From Bog-950 sp046329535 (lineage in GTDB: Bacteria; Bacteroidota; Bacteroidia; Chitinophagales; LD1), in contig JAXLUN010000001.1 in the NCBI GenBank assembly GCA_046329535.1, positions 620,001 through 684,000 on the forward strand: a stretch of 64,000 nt of DNA, in the 5' to 3' direction. The translations under genes were made by a program, and so were the position numbers. The notes under the pieces are model-generated. The model was given only the letters and a program-made list of their open reading frames with translations, searched no databases and was not told the DNA's origin. Of this stretch, positions 62,780 to 64,000 are shown piece after piece (the first letter of the stretch is position 1; the number at the start of each line of letters is the position of its first letter).

Positions 62780-64000
62780 TTACTGATTGGCCAGAAAATG
62801 ACTATACCATTTGCCGCTGTCTTTCACTATCCGCTCCTGAGTTTTGTAATCAACCCGAACTATACCCAGCTGAGGCCGGTAGCCTTCGGCCCATTCAAAA
62901 TTGTCCATAAAACTCCAGATAAAGTAGCCCCCTATTTTTGCTCCTTCCCGTTTGGCTCGTAATATCTGTTTCAGATAATCCTGTATGTACTGGGTTCGTT
63001 TGGGGTCGTGGACTTCTCCATTTGTTACAACGTCATCAAAGCCTGCTCCGTTTTCAGTTATTACTATTTTCTTTACTCCGGCATAGGAAGCAAACTGTTG
63101 AATGATTCGATACATTCCTTCCGGGTAAACCTCCCAGCCCATTTGAGTCAGGCTATCGCTGGTAAGTTTGTGGGGCTTTATCTGCAAGGCATGAACGATG
63201 GGAGTTAATCCAAAGTTTTTAACCATCAGTCGGGTGTAATTCTGGAGACCTATAAAATCAAAATCAAATTTTACTTTCTGTTCATCATCTTCTAGAACGT
63301 ATTTTAGCACATGTTTCAGAGCAGGCAAATCTTTTACCGGATAGCCCATGCCTAATGTAGGTTCAATAAACATGCGATTGGTAACTACATCCAGACGTTT
63401 CGCTGCTTCAATATTGGCACCCTTTTCTTTCCATCCATCTACCGGCATGCAGGAAAACGTGGTGCCCACGTTGGCATTCTTTACATGGTTACGAATCAAT
63501 CTTCCTCCAATGCTTTGGGCCATGGTAACATGATGAATGGCTGCATAGAAATTTTTAAAGCTGAATGTGCCTGGTGGATGTAGCCCTACCATGTAGCCTG
63601 CCAATGTAAAAGAAAGGGGTTCATTAATAACCATCCAGTTCTTTACTCGGTCACCGAAATGATCAGTCAGAACATGCACATATTCTTCAAACCATTTCAG
63701 CATGTCACGGTTGGTCCAGCCGCCTTTTGCTTCCAGCACCTGGGGCATATCCCAGTGGTAGCAGGTGAGCCAGGGGGTAATATTTTCTTTCAGGCATTTA
63801 TCAATTACACGGTTATAGAAGTCAATGCCTTTTGCATTAACAGCTCCGGTTCCATTGGGCAGAATGCGTGACCAGGCTGTAGAGAATCGAAAAGCTTCGA
63901 TATTCATTTTTCGCATCAGTTCAATATCGCTTTCATATCGATGGTAAAAGTCATCAGCTACATCTCCGTTTTCACGCGTTTTAATTTTGTGTTTATGATA
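62780..64000 (-). CDS. GH1 beta-glucosidase-like enzyme, copy 2, 5'-truncated by the window
   Basis: The frame is open to the window end (first codon at 64000), so the ATG at 63916 is internal and the gene starts outside. The sequence KIKTRENGDVADDFYHRYESDIELMRKMNI matches copy 1. The acid/base Glu is in MVINEP, the nucleophile Glu in VITENGAGFDD, and the end EWAEGYRPQLGIV is also conserved. The most striking difference is ADDF in place of ACDF. It closes a glycan/lipid cluster of GH1, GH92, GT-C and desaturase genes. Confidence 0.92.
   Translation of the reverse strand, partial: YHKHKIKTRENGDVADDFYHRYESDIELMRKMNIEAFRFSTAWSRILPNGTGAVNAKGIDFYNRVIDKCLKENITPWLTCYHWDMPQVLEAKGGWTNRDMLKWFEEYVHVLTDHFGDRVKNWMVINEPLSFTLAGYMVGLHPPGTFSFKNFYAAIHHVTMAQSIGGRLIRNHVKNANVGTTFSCMPVDGWKEKGANIEAAKRLDVVTNRMFIEPTLGMGYPVKDLPALKHVLKYVLEDDEQKVKFDFDFIGLQNYTRLMVKNFGLTPIVHALQIKPHKLTSDSLTQMGWEVYPEGMYRIIQQFASYAGVKKIVITENGAGFDDVVTNGEVHDPKRTQYIQDYLKQILRAKREGAKIGGYFIWSFMDNFEWAEGYRPQLGIVRVDYKTQERIVKDSGKWYSHFLANQ

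Noticed and set aside
63916..63916. Start of the last GH1 gene at 63916
   Set aside because: Conserved GH1 residues (TRENGDVADDFYHRYESD) continue in frame up to the window end.

Overview
The window comes from a member of the Bacteroidota, probably an environmental Cytophagales/Chitinophagales/Saprospirales-type lineage. The signs are type IX secretion (T9SS) and gliding genes (PorP/SprF, PorV-like, GldH, SprB-like and gliding-associated C-terminal domains), the ricT-gldH and DUF4271-hemD neighbourhoods, the uppS-bamA-Skp row, TAnnTTTG-type promoters and many lipoproteins. There are no rRNA or tRNA genes, no CRISPR array and no recognisable insertion sequence. The genes look chromosomal, with a few looser accessory stretches.

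Layout. 1-2.2 kb: end of a large secreted adhesin and its PorP/SprF partner. 2.3-7.6 kb (minus): an SGNH-like secreted hydrolase, a TolC/HlyD efflux pair without its pump, a DinB-fold protein and a lipoprotein. 7.7-9.8 kb: a TPR-adenylate cyclase facing an Mpo1-like membrane protein. 9.8-17.1 kb (minus): a thioredoxin-fold protein, then murI, three tandem Skp-like chaperones, bamA and uppS, a cell-envelope biogenesis operon. 17.3-19.5 kb: an XRE-type regulator, a 0.7 kb AT-rich gap holding a degenerate 21-bp phased array, and a lipoprotein. 19.5-25.8 kb: a DUF1015 protein, hemW, a TamA-like barrel, DUF4271 and hemD. 26-35.2 kb: a TonB-dependent receptor, a 1,372-residue secreted protein and a PorV-like protein. 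35.3-36.2 kb: greA and a HIT protein. 36.3-40.5 kb: a five-gene lipoprotein/DUF1501 operon resembling a split version of the planctomycete PSCyt1-PSCyt2-DUF1501 set. 40.5-42.6 kb: an S1C protease and a 1.1 kb gap with two more 21-bp arrays. 42.6-44.5 kb: ricT-gldH. 44.5-53.6 kb: a fatty-acid beta-oxidation operon with its TetR regulator and a divergent acyltransferase. 53.7-64 kb: a lipoprotein, an epoxide-hydrolase-like protein, two GH1 glycosidases, a GH92 mannosidase, a GT-C glycosyltransferase and a sterol-desaturase-like enzyme.

Main discoveries. (1) hemD has no usable start codon in its own frame. It is reachable only from an upstream ATG (24680), through a Lys/Ala-rich tail that ends at A9-G-TAA with a perfect A-AAA-AAG slippery heptamer. 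This implies programmed -1 frameshifting or transcriptional slippage, or else a homopolymer error. (2) Two near-identical TetR operators overlap the -33 boxes of two nearly identical promoters, one for the fad operon and one for tetR, so the regulatory circuit can be read from the sequence. (3) Three unrelated intergenic arrays all have an exact 21-bp period, about two turns of B-DNA. (4) The DUF1501/CX4CH-cytochrome-like lipoprotein operon may be an undescribed surface system.
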